From assembly GCA_017621225.1 (NCBI GenBank), contig JAGATN010000021.1:62001-126000 (forward strand): 64,000 bases of DNA, in the 5' to 3' direction. This stretch comes from Muribaculaceae bacterium. GTDB taxonomy: Bacteria; Bacteroidota; Bacteroidia; Bacteroidales; Muribaculaceae. A program made the translations under genes and the position numbers. Each line of letters begins with the position of its first letter. Positions within the stretch are counted from its first letter, which is position 1. Positions 27,160 through 36,386 of this stretch are shown here, piece by piece. The notes beneath the pieces are model-generated. The model made no database searches. It saw only the letters and a program-made list of their open reading frames with translations, and was not told where the DNA came from.

Positions 27160-27921
27160 ATGGAAATGACAGCGAATTTAAGGAAGATGGTTGTTTCGCT
27201 CGACATGGCCAAGCATCGTCGGCAGACGGGTTTGTTCAAGGCCGAGGGAACAAAATGTGTCGTCGATACTTTGGGCTCATTCGACTTAAAATACCTCATT
27301 TGTTTGGACGAATGGTGGAAGTCGCATGAAAAACTGCATTGTGTCGGCATAGATCCAATCATAGTAAAAAGAATGGATATGGAGCGTATGAGCACTCTTT
27401 CGACGCCATCGCCTGTGATTGCCGTATATGAAATACCTGAACGATCCATAAACGAAACCGATTTGTCTGAAAAATTGGTAATAGCCCTTGATACCGTTCA
27501 GGATCCCGGAAATTTGGGTACGATAGTGCGCGCTGCCGATTGGTTTGGCGTAACGGATTTGATATGTAGCCACGAAACGGCTGATATTTATAATCCGAAG
27601 TCGGTAATGGCAACCATGGGGGCTATCTCGCGCGTAAATGTTCATTATTGCGATTTATCCGAAATATTGCCTAAGATAGATTCGACAATTTATGGCACGT
27701 TCCTTGACGGCGAAAGCATATACGACACCGAGTTATCCCATAAAGGCGTGATAGTTATGGGTAATGAGGGTAGGGGAATATCAGATTCGTTGGCATCGAG
27801 CATCGATAAGCGTATATTGATTCCTTCGTATCCGGCCGACAGAGTTACGTCTGAATCGCTGAATGTCGGTGTTGCCACGGCCATAGTATTGTCAGAGTTC
27901 CGACGTCGCACCTATATATAA
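27160..27921 (+). CDS. TrmH/SpoU-family RNA 2'-O-methyltransferase
   Basis: A 253-residue SPOUT methyltransferase. The three knot motifs are visible: ALDTVQDPGNLGTIVRAAD, VIVMGNEGRGIS and SLNVGVATAIVLSEF, which together bind SAM. The N-terminal part (from about residue 12, KHRRQTGLFKAEG) is the RNA-binding substrate domain found in 23S rRNA or tRNA ribose methyltransferases. I choose ATG 27160 because reading further upstream would pass through the divergent prfC promoter region; ATG 27166 is also possible. The exact RNA target is unknown. radA follows after 16 bp. Confidence 0.9.
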   Translation: MEMTANLRKMVVSLDMAKHRRQTGLFKAEGTKCVVDTLGSFDLKYLICLDEWWKSHEKLHCVGIDPIIVKRMDMERMSTLSTPSPVIAVYEIPERSINETDLSEKLVIALDTVQDPGNLGTIVRAADWFGVTDLICSHETADIYNPKSVMATMGAISRVNVHYCDLSEILPKIDSTIYGTFLDGESIYDTELSHKGVIVMGNEGRGISDSLASSIDKRILIPSYPADRVTSESLNVGVATAIVLSEFRRRTYI

Positions 27922-27937
27922 ATTAAACAGAAGTCAT

Positions 27938-29296
27938 ATGGCTAAGATAAAATCAATATGGTATTGTACTGCTTGTGGAGCTGATTCCCCGAAATGGGAA
28001 GGGCGATGCCCGTCATGTGGCGGATGGAACACGATGGTGGAGGAGCGTACCGTCGGTAAGTCGGGGAAAGGAATTACCGGTAAGACGCAACGATCCAAGG
28101 CAAAAAAAGTATCGGAAATAGAGGTGCAGTCCGAAGCGCGCATCACTATGCCAAGTCAGGAGCTAAATCGTGTGCTTGGTGGTGGATTGGTTTCGGGGTC
28201 GATGGTGCTGATAGGTGGAGAGCCCGGAATAGGAAAGTCGACGCTCGTACTGCAAAACATACTTTCAATAAAATCGAAGCGTATATTATATGTTTCAGGT
28301 GAGGAAAGTGCTTCGCAATTGAAATTGAGAGCCGACCGAATAGGCAAAATGAGCGATAATGTCTACATAGCCTGTGAAACCTCGCTTGAAAATATATTTG
28401 GCCACATAGAAGATGTCGATCCGCAAATATTGATCGTTGACTCCATCCAAACTATCGCTTCCGACGATTTGGAGTCGTCGGCCGGTAGCGTAAGTCAGGT
28501 TAGGGAATGCGCAGCCATGTTGCTTAAGTATGCAAAGGAATCCGGGGTCCCGGTGATATTGATCGGTCATATCAACAAAGAAGGCAACATAGCCGGACCG
28601 AAAGTTTTGGAGCATATAGTCGACGCTGTCCTGTCGTTTGATGGCGACAGAAATTATATGTATCGTATATTGCGTTCAATAAAAAATCGTTTCGGCAGCA
28701 CCTCCGAACTTGGCATATATGAAATGAATCGCAAGGGATTGCGAGAGGTTACAAATCCGTCAGAATTGTTTCTATCGCATAGCGATGAAGAATTATCAGG
28801 AACTTCAATCGGCATAACGATTGAAGGAATAAGACCTTTTTTGATTGAAATTCAGGCATTGGTGAGCACCGCCGCGTATGGTACGCCACAAAGATCGGTT
28901 ACAGGCTTTGACTACAAAAGAATGAATATGCTACTTGCCGTACTTGAAAAGAGGGTAGGGTTTAAGCTCGCGCAGAAGGATGTATTCCTCAATATTGCAG
29001 GAGGAATAAAGGTCAATGATCCGGCTCTTGATTTAGGTGTCATTTGTGCCATATTGTCTTCGAATGTCGACATGTCGATATCTCGCAGGATATGCATGGC
29101 AGGGGAGGTCGGCCTTTCCGGCGAAATACGCCCTGTCAATCGCATAGAGCAGCGCATAATGGAAGCCGAGAAATTGGGCATGTCGGAAGTCATAATACCA
29201 CGCCATAATCTGAATGGCATAGACGTTTCGCGCTTTGGCATAAAGATAACCGAAGTGTCGAAGGTAGAGGAGGCTTTCAGAGCCTTGTTTTCTTGA
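27938..29296 (+). CDS. radA: DNA recombination/repair protein RadA
   Basis: A 452-residue RecA-related helicase-like protein that helps process recombination intermediates. It has an N-terminal zinc finger (C10, C13, C24, C27 in YCTACG and CPSCGGW), Walker A GGEPGIGKSTL near residue 94, the RadA-specific KNRFGS motif near 248, and a C-terminal Lon-like domain (GGIKVNDPALDLGV, AGEVGLSGEIRPV). All diagnostic parts are present and length is typical. It overlaps the region just before the M48 protease gene, so the two are probably co-transcribed. Confidence 0.97.
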   Translation: MAKIKSIWYCTACGADSPKWEGRCPSCGGWNTMVEERTVGKSGKGITGKTQRSKAKKVSEIEVQSEARITMPSQELNRVLGGGLVSGSMVLIGGEPGIGKSTLVLQNILSIKSKRILYVSGEESASQLKLRADRIGKMSDNVYIACETSLENIFGHIEDVDPQILIVDSIQTIASDDLESSAGSVSQVRECAAMLLKYAKESGVPVILIGHINKEGNIAGPKVLEHIVDAVLSFDGDRNYMYRILRSIKNRFGSTSELGIYEMNRKGLREVTNPSELFLSHSDEELSGTSIGITIEGIRPFLIEIQALVSTAAYGTPQRSVTGFDYKRMNMLLAVLEKRVGFKLAQKDVFLNIAGGIKVNDPALDLGVICAILSSNVDMSISRRICMAGEVGLSGEIRPVNRIEQRIMEAEKLGMSEVIIPRHNLNGIDVSRFGIKITEVSKVEEAFRALFS

Positions 29297-29310
29297 AAAT
29301 TAATGACAAA

Positions 29311-30114
29311 ATGTATATGAATAGACTTTTAAAATGTTTTACGCTTGTGTTTATTGCATTATCGATGTCGGTTGATGCATATTCGCAATTTGATTTTAAA
29401 AAGGCCCTTGGTGGCGCTTCAAAAGCAGTTCAGGCCATTACGTTGACCGATGGCCAAGTGCGCAATTACGTTAAGGAATATATCGATACCATGGATTTGC
29501 AGAACAAGGTATGCGCTGATACCTCTGCTTATGCAATCAGGCTTAAAAAATTGACTCAAGGTCTTGACGAGGTTGATGGTATTCCTTTGAACTTCAAGGT
29601 GTATGAGGTGACTGATGTAAATGCATTTGCCTGTGCTGATGGTAGCGTACGAGTTTTTTCAGCTTTGATGGATATAATGACTGATGATGAATTGCTTGGC
29701 GTCATAGGTCATGAGATAGGCCACGTGGCATTGAGACATTCGAGAAATTCGTTTAAAACGGCATTGTTGACATCGGCTCTTAAGGACGGATTGGCTTCGA
29801 ATGGCGGTGCCATGGCAAAGCTCACGGAGTCGCAGATTGGCAAAGTCACGGAGTCATTGATAAATTCGCGTTACTCTCGAAAACAAGAAACGGAAGCCGA
29901 TGACTATGGGTATGCATTTTTGAAGCAAAAAGGCAAAAATCCATGGGCAATGTCACTATCGTTCCGAAAACTTAAAAGTTTGCAAGAGGATGCCGGTGCA
30001 AATAATATCAATATTATTAATCAGCTGTTTTCGACCCATCCTAATCTCGATTCGCGCATAAAACGAATGGAACGTCAGGCTAAGTCTGATGGATTCGAGA
30101 TGCCGAAGCAATAA
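29311..30114 (+). CDS. Secreted M48-family zinc metalloprotease
   Basis: A 267-residue periplasmic protease. A signal peptide is visible (about residues 1-25, LLKCFTLVFIALSMSV then DAYSQ). The zinc motif HEIGH is near residue 134 and the third ligand is the Glu in QETEADDYG near 195. The protein resembles the single-domain YcaL/LoiP-type M48 peptidases rather than BepA, as no TPR region follows. Such proteins take part in envelope protein quality control. ATG 29311 or 29317 fits the signal peptide; TTG 29293 would lie inside the end of radA. Confidence 0.9.
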   Translation: MYMNRLLKCFTLVFIALSMSVDAYSQFDFKKALGGASKAVQAITLTDGQVRNYVKEYIDTMDLQNKVCADTSAYAIRLKKLTQGLDEVDGIPLNFKVYEVTDVNAFACADGSVRVFSALMDIMTDDELLGVIGHEIGHVALRHSRNSFKTALLTSALKDGLASNGGAMAKLTESQIGKVTESLINSRYSRKQETEADDYGYAFLKQKGKNPWAMSLSFRKLKSLQEDAGANNINIINQLFSTHPNLDSRIKRMERQAKSDGFEMPKQ

Positions 30115-30134
30115 TACTTGGATTAATAGATATA

Positions 30135-30188
30135 ATCATAAAACGAATCCCGCTGATCAATGTCGGTCAGCGGGATTCGTTTTATGAT
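30135..30188. terminator. Perfect 22-bp bidirectional terminator
   Basis: An uninterrupted 22-bp stem (30135-30156 with 30167-30188) around a 10-nt loop lies between the convergent M48 protease gene and purT. The stem has AAAACG/CGTTTT near its base, giving an A-rich 5' and T-rich 3' side in both directions. Confidence 0.88.
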
Positions 30189-30202
30189 ATAATGCCATTT
30201 GG

Positions 30203-31393
30203 TTATCGAGGCAATACGTTTACTTTCAGCTTGTCGTAGGCACGATCGGCTTTGGCTCTGGCTTCTTCGAGCGTATCGGCCGTAGCCAATATGACTCCCA
30301 TTCTGCGATGTCCTTTGATTTCCGGTTTGCCGAATATTCGTATTTGAACACCGGGCTCTGACAATACGGCATCGAGGTTGTCCATCTCTATTTTATCGGT
30401 ATCGCCTTCCACTACGATGGCTCGTGATGCCGATGGTCCGTAGAAACGAATTTCAGGAACGGGCAAACCTAATAAAGCTCGTGCGTGAAGTCCGAATTCG
30501 CTTAAATCTTGCGATATCATAGTCACCATGCCGGTGTCATGTGGGCGAGGGGATACCTCACTGAATATTACATCATCACCTTTTATGAATAATTCCACTC
30601 CGAATATTCCGTAACCACCAAGGGCATCGGTCACCTTTTTGGCAATTTCTCGAGCTTTGGTTATGGCAGTTTCCGACATAGGTTGCGGTTGCCACGAATA
30701 GCGGTAATCGCCATCGATTTGAATATGTCCTATTGGTTCACAGTAACAAGTGCCCGAACAGCTGCGAACGGTTAATAGCGTAATTTCGTAGTCGAAATTT
30801 ACAAATCCTTCAACTATGACTTTTCCGGCTCCCGCGCGCCCGCCTTCCTGTGCTATGATCCATGCATTTTCTATGTCGTGTTCGCTTTTTATTACGCTTT
30901 GTCCGTGTCCCGACGAGCTCATTACGGGCTTAACGACGCAAGGTATTCCTATTTCCTCGACGGCTTGCTTGAATTCTTCACTATTGGTGGCGAATCGATA
31001 TTTTGAAGTCGGTATGCCGAGGGTCTCTGCCGCCAGACGTCGTATGCCTTCACGATTCATGGTAAGCCAAACGGCTTCGGCTGTTGGCGTTACGTTATAT
31101 CCCTGTTTCTCAAGCTCTTTAAGAACCGGTGTGGCGATGGCTTCAACTTCGGGAATTATGTGATCAGGACGCTCGGATTCAATTACGCGACGTAATTCGT
31201 TGCCATCCAACATATTGAATACGTGGCTGCGATGCGCTACCTGCATTGCCGGAGCATTGGCATATTTGTCGCATGCCACAACTTCAACGCCGTAACGTTG
31301 CAGTTCGATGGTGACTTCCTTTCCAAGCTCTCCGCTTCCGAGTAGCAGTGCCTTACGACCAACGGGGGTCATGACTGATCCAATTTTTGTCAT
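30203..31393 (-). CDS. purT: Formate-dependent GAR transformylase
   Basis: A 396-residue ATP-grasp enzyme that makes formylglycinamide ribonucleotide from GAR, formate and ATP in purine synthesis. The N-terminal domain has [20 protein letters not shown]. The ATP-grasp part includes [18 protein letters not shown] and [13 protein letters not shown] with metal-binding Glu. Length matches PurT. It has its own consensus promoter and a strong terminator, so it is a single-gene transcript. Confidence 0.97.
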   Translation of the reverse strand: MTKIGSVMTPVGRKALLLGSGELGKEVTIELQRYGVEVVACDKYANAPAMQVAHRSHVFNMLDGNELRRVIESERPDHIIPEVEAIATPVLKELEKQGYNVTPTAEAVWLTMNREGIRRLAAETLGIPTSKYRFATNSEEFKQAVEEIGIPCVVKPVMSSSGHGQSVIKSEHDIENAWIIAQEGGRAGAGKVIVEGFVNFDYEITLLTVRSCSGTCYCEPIGHIQIDGDYRYSWQPQPMSETAITKAREIAKKVTDALGGYGIFGVELFIKGDDVIFSEVSPRPHDTGMVTMISQDLSEFGLHARALLGLPVPEIRFYGPSASRAIVVEGDTDKIEMDNLDAVLSEPGVQIRIFGKPEIKGHRRMGVILATADTLEEARAKADRAYDKLKVNVLPR

Positions 31394-31428
31394 GTGAATG
31401 TATTCGTTTTATATTGATTTATGATACG

Positions 31429-31459
31429 CAAATTTAGCCATTATAATTGATTATTCAAA
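31429..31459 (-). promoter_or_regulatory. Promoter of purT
   Basis: On the minus strand TTTG (31459-31456), a 19-bp spacer and TAAATTTG (31436-31429) match the Bacteroidota consensus exactly, 36 bp before the start codon. Confidence 0.75.
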
Positions 31460-31559
31460 GAAAAAAGCTATCCCATATGTTTTTGTCGTTTTTAACTCTG
31501 TAATCAGGTTCATTGAGAGGAATAGGGTATGCGCCTTAAATCCCATTGCGCGCTATTTA

Positions 31560-31577
31560 ACATAATACTGATTATGT
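31560..31577. promoter_or_regulatory. Palindrome upstream of the metal-efflux promoter
   Basis: ACATAAT-ACTG-ATTATGT is an 18-bp interrupted palindrome placed 24 bp before the -33 box of the efflux operon. It could be an operator; no linked regulator gene is present to support this. Confidence 0.4.
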
Positions 31578-31600
31578 GAAAAGGGTATCATTGAAAATAA

Positions 31601-31632
31601 TTTGTAACATACATATATAATGTGTAATTTTA
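31601..31632 (+). promoter_or_regulatory. Promoter of heavy-metal efflux operon
   Basis: TTTG at 31601-31604, a 20-bp spacer and TAATTTTA at 31625-31632 (one mismatch at the final base of the consensus). Transcription should begin near 31639, about 18 nt before the first ATG. Confidence 0.6.
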
Positions 31633-31656
31633 CGGAACTAATGATTTATTTTATTG

Positions 31657-32046
31657 ATGATGCCTGCTAAACCGAAAATATTTTATGCGAAACGCATAAT
31701 GGCAATAAGTTTAATTGTCATATCATCGATAATGCAGTTTCATCATCACGATTGCAATGGCAATGTTGTCATTGAGTTTCTGGAATGCCACCATAATCAA
31801 CACCATCGTCATCCGTGTAATTCAAACAAAGGATGCATACTGACTATTGCTCCATATGAATTTCGTAATTCGGATAATGTTGTAGCTGCGAGTCAAGATT
31901 CTGATTGCGTATTGTCATATACTTATTATGTGACGACTAATATCGATGCAGTCAGTATCATATGCGTGCCGGATCGGTTATTTGCTTCGGCTTTACACGG
32001 TGGATTAATTGGACTTAGAGCTCCACCGACGGATTTATATGCCTGA
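31657..32046 (+). CDS. Small secreted His/Cys-rich protein of metal-efflux operon (DUF6769-like)
   Basis: A 129-residue protein with an N-terminal hydrophobic segment (about 13-26, RIMAISLIVISSIM) followed by clustered metal ligands: QFHHHDC, then ECHHNQHHRHPC. The rest has no recognisable domain. Such small His-rich proteins often open efflux operons in Bacteroidales, and the layout recalls DUF6769; this family match is from memory. A periplasmic metal sensor or chaperone role is an inference. ATG 31657 or 31660 may be the start. The adaptor gene follows after 44 bp. Confidence 0.75.
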   Translation: MMPAKPKIFYAKRIMAISLIVISSIMQFHHHDCNGNVVIEFLECHHNQHHRHPCNSNKGCILTIAPYEFRNSDNVVAASQDSDCVLSYTYYVTTNIDAVSIICVPDRLFASALHGGLIGLRAPPTDLYA

Positions 32047-32090
32047 AAACAAATAAAATAGATTAATTAGATAACTCAAAATTCAAATAA

Positions 32091-33281
32091 ATGAAGAAAA
32101 AATACATATTTACTGCTATGTTCATGGCAGTGACTTTGACGCTATATAATTGCTCGAAAGAACCTAATGAGCTGGCGCACAATCATTCTCATAATCATAC
32201 TGAGGCGGAACACAATGAGCATAATCATGAGCTTGAAGCGCATGATGCGGAGTCGGAATCGAAGCATACTGATGAGATAGTGCTTGAACCGCATGACGCG
32301 GAGCGATTTGGCGTAGAAACTGAAGTGGCTGAGGTCGGTCCGTTCAACGAGATAGTCAGCGTTTCGGGGCAAATAGAAAACAGCACAGGCGATCAGGTGA
32401 CTGTGAGCGCTCCGACATCAGGCATAGTTAAGTTGCCATCAACCGTTACTGCCGGAGCACAAATAAATAATGGTAATACGGTTGCTACTATTTCGTCGTC
32501 AGGAGTATCCGGCGGAAGTCAGGATATGGCTTATAAGGCTGCATTGGAAGGTGCCAAGCGCGAACTTGATCGTCTGACTCCCCTACACGCCGATGGCATA
32601 GTGACGACTCGTGAATATAATGCTGCCCTACAAGCCTATGAAACGGCAAAAGCTTCATATAGCTCGGCTGCTGCGTCGGGTCGAGTCGTAGCCCCTATTT
32701 CAGGAATAATTACTTCTTTGTCGGTTGTTTCAGGTGACTTTGTTAATGTTGGTCAACCCATTGCCACCATTTCAAAAAATGCCAAGTTGACATTGAGAGC
32801 CGATCTGCCGGAGAAATATTACAAATATATGCCATCATTCGGTTCGGCCAATTTTAGAACCGTATACATGGATGAATGGATTGACCTTGTTGATTTAAAC
32901 GGATCGAGGGTATCGGACGCCAAAAATTTGTCGGCCAAGCAAAATGGATACATTCCCATATATTATACGTTTGATAACGACGGCGCCATTACTCCCGGCT
33001 CGTTCGTGGAGGTGCGCTTGCAAGGGGCTCCGCGCGAAAATATTTTGACCGTGCCGTCAAGCTCATTGTCGGAACAACAAGGACAATTGTTCGTATACGT
33101 CAAGGTCGACGACCATGGTTATGAGAAAAAGGCAGTGCGTGTCGGTGCCGACAATGGAAAGAGAGTGGAAATATTAAGTGGCTTAAAGCCCGGTGAAACC
33201 GTGGTATCGAAAGGCGTTACCATATTGAAGTTGGCAGAAACGAGTGGCAACGTACCCGAAGGACACAGCCATAATCATTAA
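32091..33281 (+). CDS. RND efflux periplasmic adaptor (CusB/HlyD type), His-rich
   Basis: A 396-residue membrane-fusion protein linking the RND pump to the outer-membrane channel. It is probably a lipoprotein: the hydrophobic start ends in TLYNC with Cys21, though Asn before the Cys is unusual for a lipobox. Residues 30-60 carry about ten histidines, and the C-terminus ends in GHSHNH, so both ends could bind metal. The middle holds the barrel-sandwich hybrid (VSVSGQIENSTGDQVTVSAP), a short helical hairpin (about 140-185) and a beta-barrel. It lies between the His-rich gene and the pump gene. Confidence 0.92.
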   Translation: MKKKYIFTAMFMAVTLTLYNCSKEPNELAHNHSHNHTEAEHNEHNHELEAHDAESESKHTDEIVLEPHDAERFGVETEVAEVGPFNEIVSVSGQIENSTGDQVTVSAPTSGIVKLPSTVTAGAQINNGNTVATISSSGVSGGSQDMAYKAALEGAKRELDRLTPLHADGIVTTREYNAALQAYETAKASYSSAAASGRVVAPISGIITSLSVVSGDFVNVGQPIATISKNAKLTLRADLPEKYYKYMPSFGSANFRTVYMDEWIDLVDLNGSRVSDAKNLSAKQNGYIPIYYTFDNDGAITPGSFVEVRLQGAPRENILTVPSSSLSEQQGQLFVYVKVDDHGYEKKAVRVGADNGKRVEILSGLKPGETVVSKGVTILKLAETSGNVPEGHSHNH

Positions 33282-33299
33282 TGAAACACGTTGACCAAT

Positions 33300-36200
33300 A
33301 TGCTTAATAAAATCATTCATTTTTCATTGCACAACCGAGTCTTCGTACTTATTGTTACGGCATTGTTGCTGCTATGGGGGACGTACACGGTGTTTCATAC
33401 CGAGGTCGACATATTTCCCGATCTTAATGCGCCTACGGTGGTGGTTATGACGGAAGCACCCGGATACGCTCCCGAAGAAGTAGAGAAAATCGTGACATTC
33501 CCGATTGAAACGGCTCTTAATGGAGCTACTGACGTGCGACGCGTAAGATCATCGTCGGCGACCGGCTTCTCCGTGGTATGGGTGGAGTTTGATTGGGGTA
33601 CCGATATATATCGAGCTCGTCAAATAGTCTCAGAGAAACTAAACACGGTGGCCGAGGCTCTGCCGGAAGGTGTAAGTACGCCGGTATTAGGCCCTCAATC
33701 GTCCATTTTGGGCGAAATAATGATTATTGGTCTTACGTCGGATTCTATTTCGATGATGAATCTGAGATCCATAGCCGACAGAACGATAAGGCCTCGATTG
33801 TTATCGTTGGGTGGCGTTTCGCAAGTAGCGGTGATTGGTGGTGACATTGCTGAATTTCAAATTCAATTGTCGCCTGAAAAAATGCGGTATTTAAACGTTA
33901 CGCTCGATGAAGTTACGGATGCCGTTGAATCAATAAATAATAATGCGGCCGGTGGAATTTTATATCAATATGGCAACGAATACATAATTAAAGGTGACAT
34001 ATCGACAAATTCGTCTGACGACATTGGTAATTCCGTTGTCAGGAGCGATGATTCGGGTGTGATACTTCTGAAGGATATCGCTTCGCTGGGCATGGGGCCT
34101 AAGTTGCCGCGCTTGGGAGTTGCATCGGAAAGGACAAAACCGGCTGTACTGATTACAGTTACCAAGCAGCCCCTTATTGGCACGGGCGATCTTACCGAAC
34201 GTATAGAAGATGAACTTAGCGTGATTCGAAAGACGCTTCCTGCCGACTTGAACATATCGACTGACATATTCAAGCAAAACAATTTCATAGAAACCTCTAT
34301 AACTAATTTGCAATTATCACTGTTTGAAGGAGCGATATTTGTAATAATAGTGCTGTTTTTCTTCTTGATGAATTTACGCACCACTTTGATATCGTTGATA
34401 GCTTTGCCTTTGAGTATAATAATTACCGTGCTGGCGTTGCATCTGTTTGGGCTGACCATAAACACGATGAGTCTTGGCGGTATAGCAATTGCCATCGGGT
34501 CGCTTGTCGATGACGCAATAGTCGATGTTGAAAATGTGTACAAACGGTTGCGTGAAAACTGTCATCTGGAACAGTCTCGACAATTGTCGGTGATAGATGT
34601 GGTGTATGAAGCGTCGCGTGAAGTCCGTTTCCCGATTCTCAACTCGTCATTGATAATAATAGCAAGTTTCCTCCCATTATTCTTCCTTAGTGGCATCGAG
34701 GGCCGAATGTTGATACCGTTGGGCATTTCGTTTATCGTGGCTCTTGCGGCATCGACCATCGTTGCGCTTACGGTAACGCCGGTGCTGTGTGCATATTTGT
34801 TGGGACGAGACAAAAAACTAAAGTCGCTTGACAAAGATCCGTATGCAATAAGAACATTGAAAAAATGGTATGGCATAGCATTGGATTATAGCTTCAAGCA
34901 TAAAAAAGGCGTGTTAGGCATTACGTTGGCTCTTTTTGTTGCTGCCGTAGTTGTGTTTATTACGCTTGGTCGTAGCTTCTTGCCGTCATTTAACGAAGGC
35001 TCTCTTACCATAAATGTGAGCACGCTTCCCGGAATATCGCTTGAGGAGAGCGATAAAATAGGCCGTGAAGCCGAGCGCATGATTCTTGAGACTCCGGAAG
35101 TGAAAACCGTTGCCCGCAAAACCGGACGTGCAGAACTTGATGAACATTCATTGGGCGTTAACGTATCGGAAATAGAAGCTCCATACAAACTTGACAATGG
35201 CCGCTCAAGAAATGAAATGGTACGCGAACTGCGTAAGAAGCTATCCTCTATTCCGGGTACGAACATAGAGATCGGACAGCCTATATCGCACCGCATTGAT
35301 GCGATGTTGTCGGGAACGGAAGCTCAGATTGCCATAAAATTATTCGGCAATGACTTAACGACGCTCCATTCATTGGGTTCAAAAATAAAAGACGAGATAT
35401 CCGGCATAAAAGGTATCGTTGATGTAAACATTGAGCAGCAGATAGGCAGGCCTCAACTCGACATTCGTCCGCGTAGAGTCATGATGGCAAAATATGGAAT
35501 CACCAATGCCGATTTCATTCGTTTTATCAACGTCATGCTTGGCGGCGAGAGCGTGTCGCAAATATACGATGGCAATTTGCCATATGACATAACGGTAAAA
35601 GTTGATGATGGTTCTCGTTCAGGAATGGAGAAAATTGCTGATATGATGATTGACAGTAATCAAGGCAAAATTCCTTTGAGCTACATAGCTGAAATAGTGT
35701 CGACAACCGGTCCGAACACAATAAACAGAGAAAATGTAAGTAGACGTCTCGTGATTTCGGCAAATGTGGATGACCGTGATTTGCGTGGCGCGGTTGAGGA
35801 TATCCGTAAAAAAATAGAAGATGAAGTGGTATTGCCGGAAGGCTATCACATAAGTTATGGTGGGCAGTTCGAAAGCGAAGCCGAGGCATCGCGCACGCTT
35901 GCCATTGCTTCGATTGGAGCACTCATAATAATATTCTTGTTGCTTTATCAAGAATTTAAGAGCGTGAGCCAGTCGTTTATAATACTTGTCAATATGCCGT
36001 TGGCAATGATTGGCGGGGCGTTTATTCTAAAGCTGTCGTCAGACGAACTGAACATCCCGGCAATCATAGGCTTCATCTCCCTACTGGGCATAACCACTCG
36101 AAACGGAATGCTGCTTATGTCGCGCTTCAATCATCTTAAACAGGAGGGAGAGTCGATTATGCAGCGAATACGGCACGGAGCATCCGATAGATTAAGCCCC

Positions 36201-36386
36201 ATTATTATGACGGCTCTTACATCGGCATTGGCTTTAATTCCGTTGGCGCTTCGTGGTAATGAGCCCGGAAATGAGATTCAATCGCCTCTTGCCATAGTAA
36301 TATTGGGCGGTTTGCTTTCATCTACCGTTCTTAACATATTCGTTGTGCCGATAATGTATTATTTAATTGAAAGGAAAAAACGATGA
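33300..36386 (+). CDS. Heavy-metal efflux RND transporter (CusA/CzcA family)
   Basis: A 1028-residue inner-membrane pump of the HME-RND class that exports cations by proton antiport. Family marks are HTEVDIFPDLNAPTVVVMTE at the start, the charged TM4 segment VDDAIVDVEN near residue 403 (proton-relay Asp/Glu), and a second RND half with RNGMLLMSRFNHL. Two sets of transmembrane helices flank two large periplasmic loops. I start at ATG 33300; TTG 33291 would add three residues. The metal (Cu, Zn, Co, Ni, Ag) cannot be told from the sequence. The outer-membrane gene overlaps by 4 bp. Confidence 0.94.
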   Translation: MLNKIIHFSLHNRVFVLIVTALLLLWGTYTVFHTEVDIFPDLNAPTVVVMTEAPGYAPEEVEKIVTFPIETALNGATDVRRVRSSSATGFSVVWVEFDWGTDIYRARQIVSEKLNTVAEALPEGVSTPVLGPQSSILGEIMIIGLTSDSISMMNLRSIADRTIRPRLLSLGGVSQVAVIGGDIAEFQIQLSPEKMRYLNVTLDEVTDAVESINNNAAGGILYQYGNEYIIKGDISTNSSDDIGNSVVRSDDSGVILLKDIASLGMGPKLPRLGVASERTKPAVLITVTKQPLIGTGDLTERIEDELSVIRKTLPADLNISTDIFKQNNFIETSITNLQLSLFEGAIFVIIVLFFFLMNLRTTLISLIALPLSIIITVLALHLFGLTINTMSLGGIAIAIGSLVDDAIVDVENVYKRLRENCHLEQSRQLSVIDVVYEASREVRFPILNSSLIIIASFLPLFFLSGIEGRMLIPLGISFIVALAASTIVALTVTPVLCAYLLGRDKKLKSLDKDPYAIRTLKKWYGIALDYSFKHKKGVLGITLALFVAAVVVFITLGRSFLPSFNEGSLTINVSTLPGISLEESDKIGREAERMILETPEVKTVARKTGRAELDEHSLGVNVSEIEAPYKLDNGRSRNEMVRELRKKLSSIPGTNIEIGQPISHRIDAMLSGTEAQIAIKLFGNDLTTLHSLGSKIKDEISGIKGIVDVNIEQQIGRPQLDIRPRRVMMAKYGITNADFIRFINVMLGGESVSQIYDGNLPYDITVKVDDGSRSGMEKIADMMIDSNQGKIPLSYIAEIVSTTGPNTINRENVSRRLVISANVDDRDLRGAVEDIRKKIEDEVVLPEGYHISYGGQFESEAEASRTLAIASIGALIIIFLLLYQEFKSVSQSFIILVNMPLAMIGGAFILKLSSDELNIPAIIGFISLLGITTRNGMLLMSRFNHLKQEGESIMQRIRHGASDRLSPIIMTALTSALALIPLALRGNEPGNEIQSPLAIVILGGLLSSTVLNIFVVPIMYYLIERKKR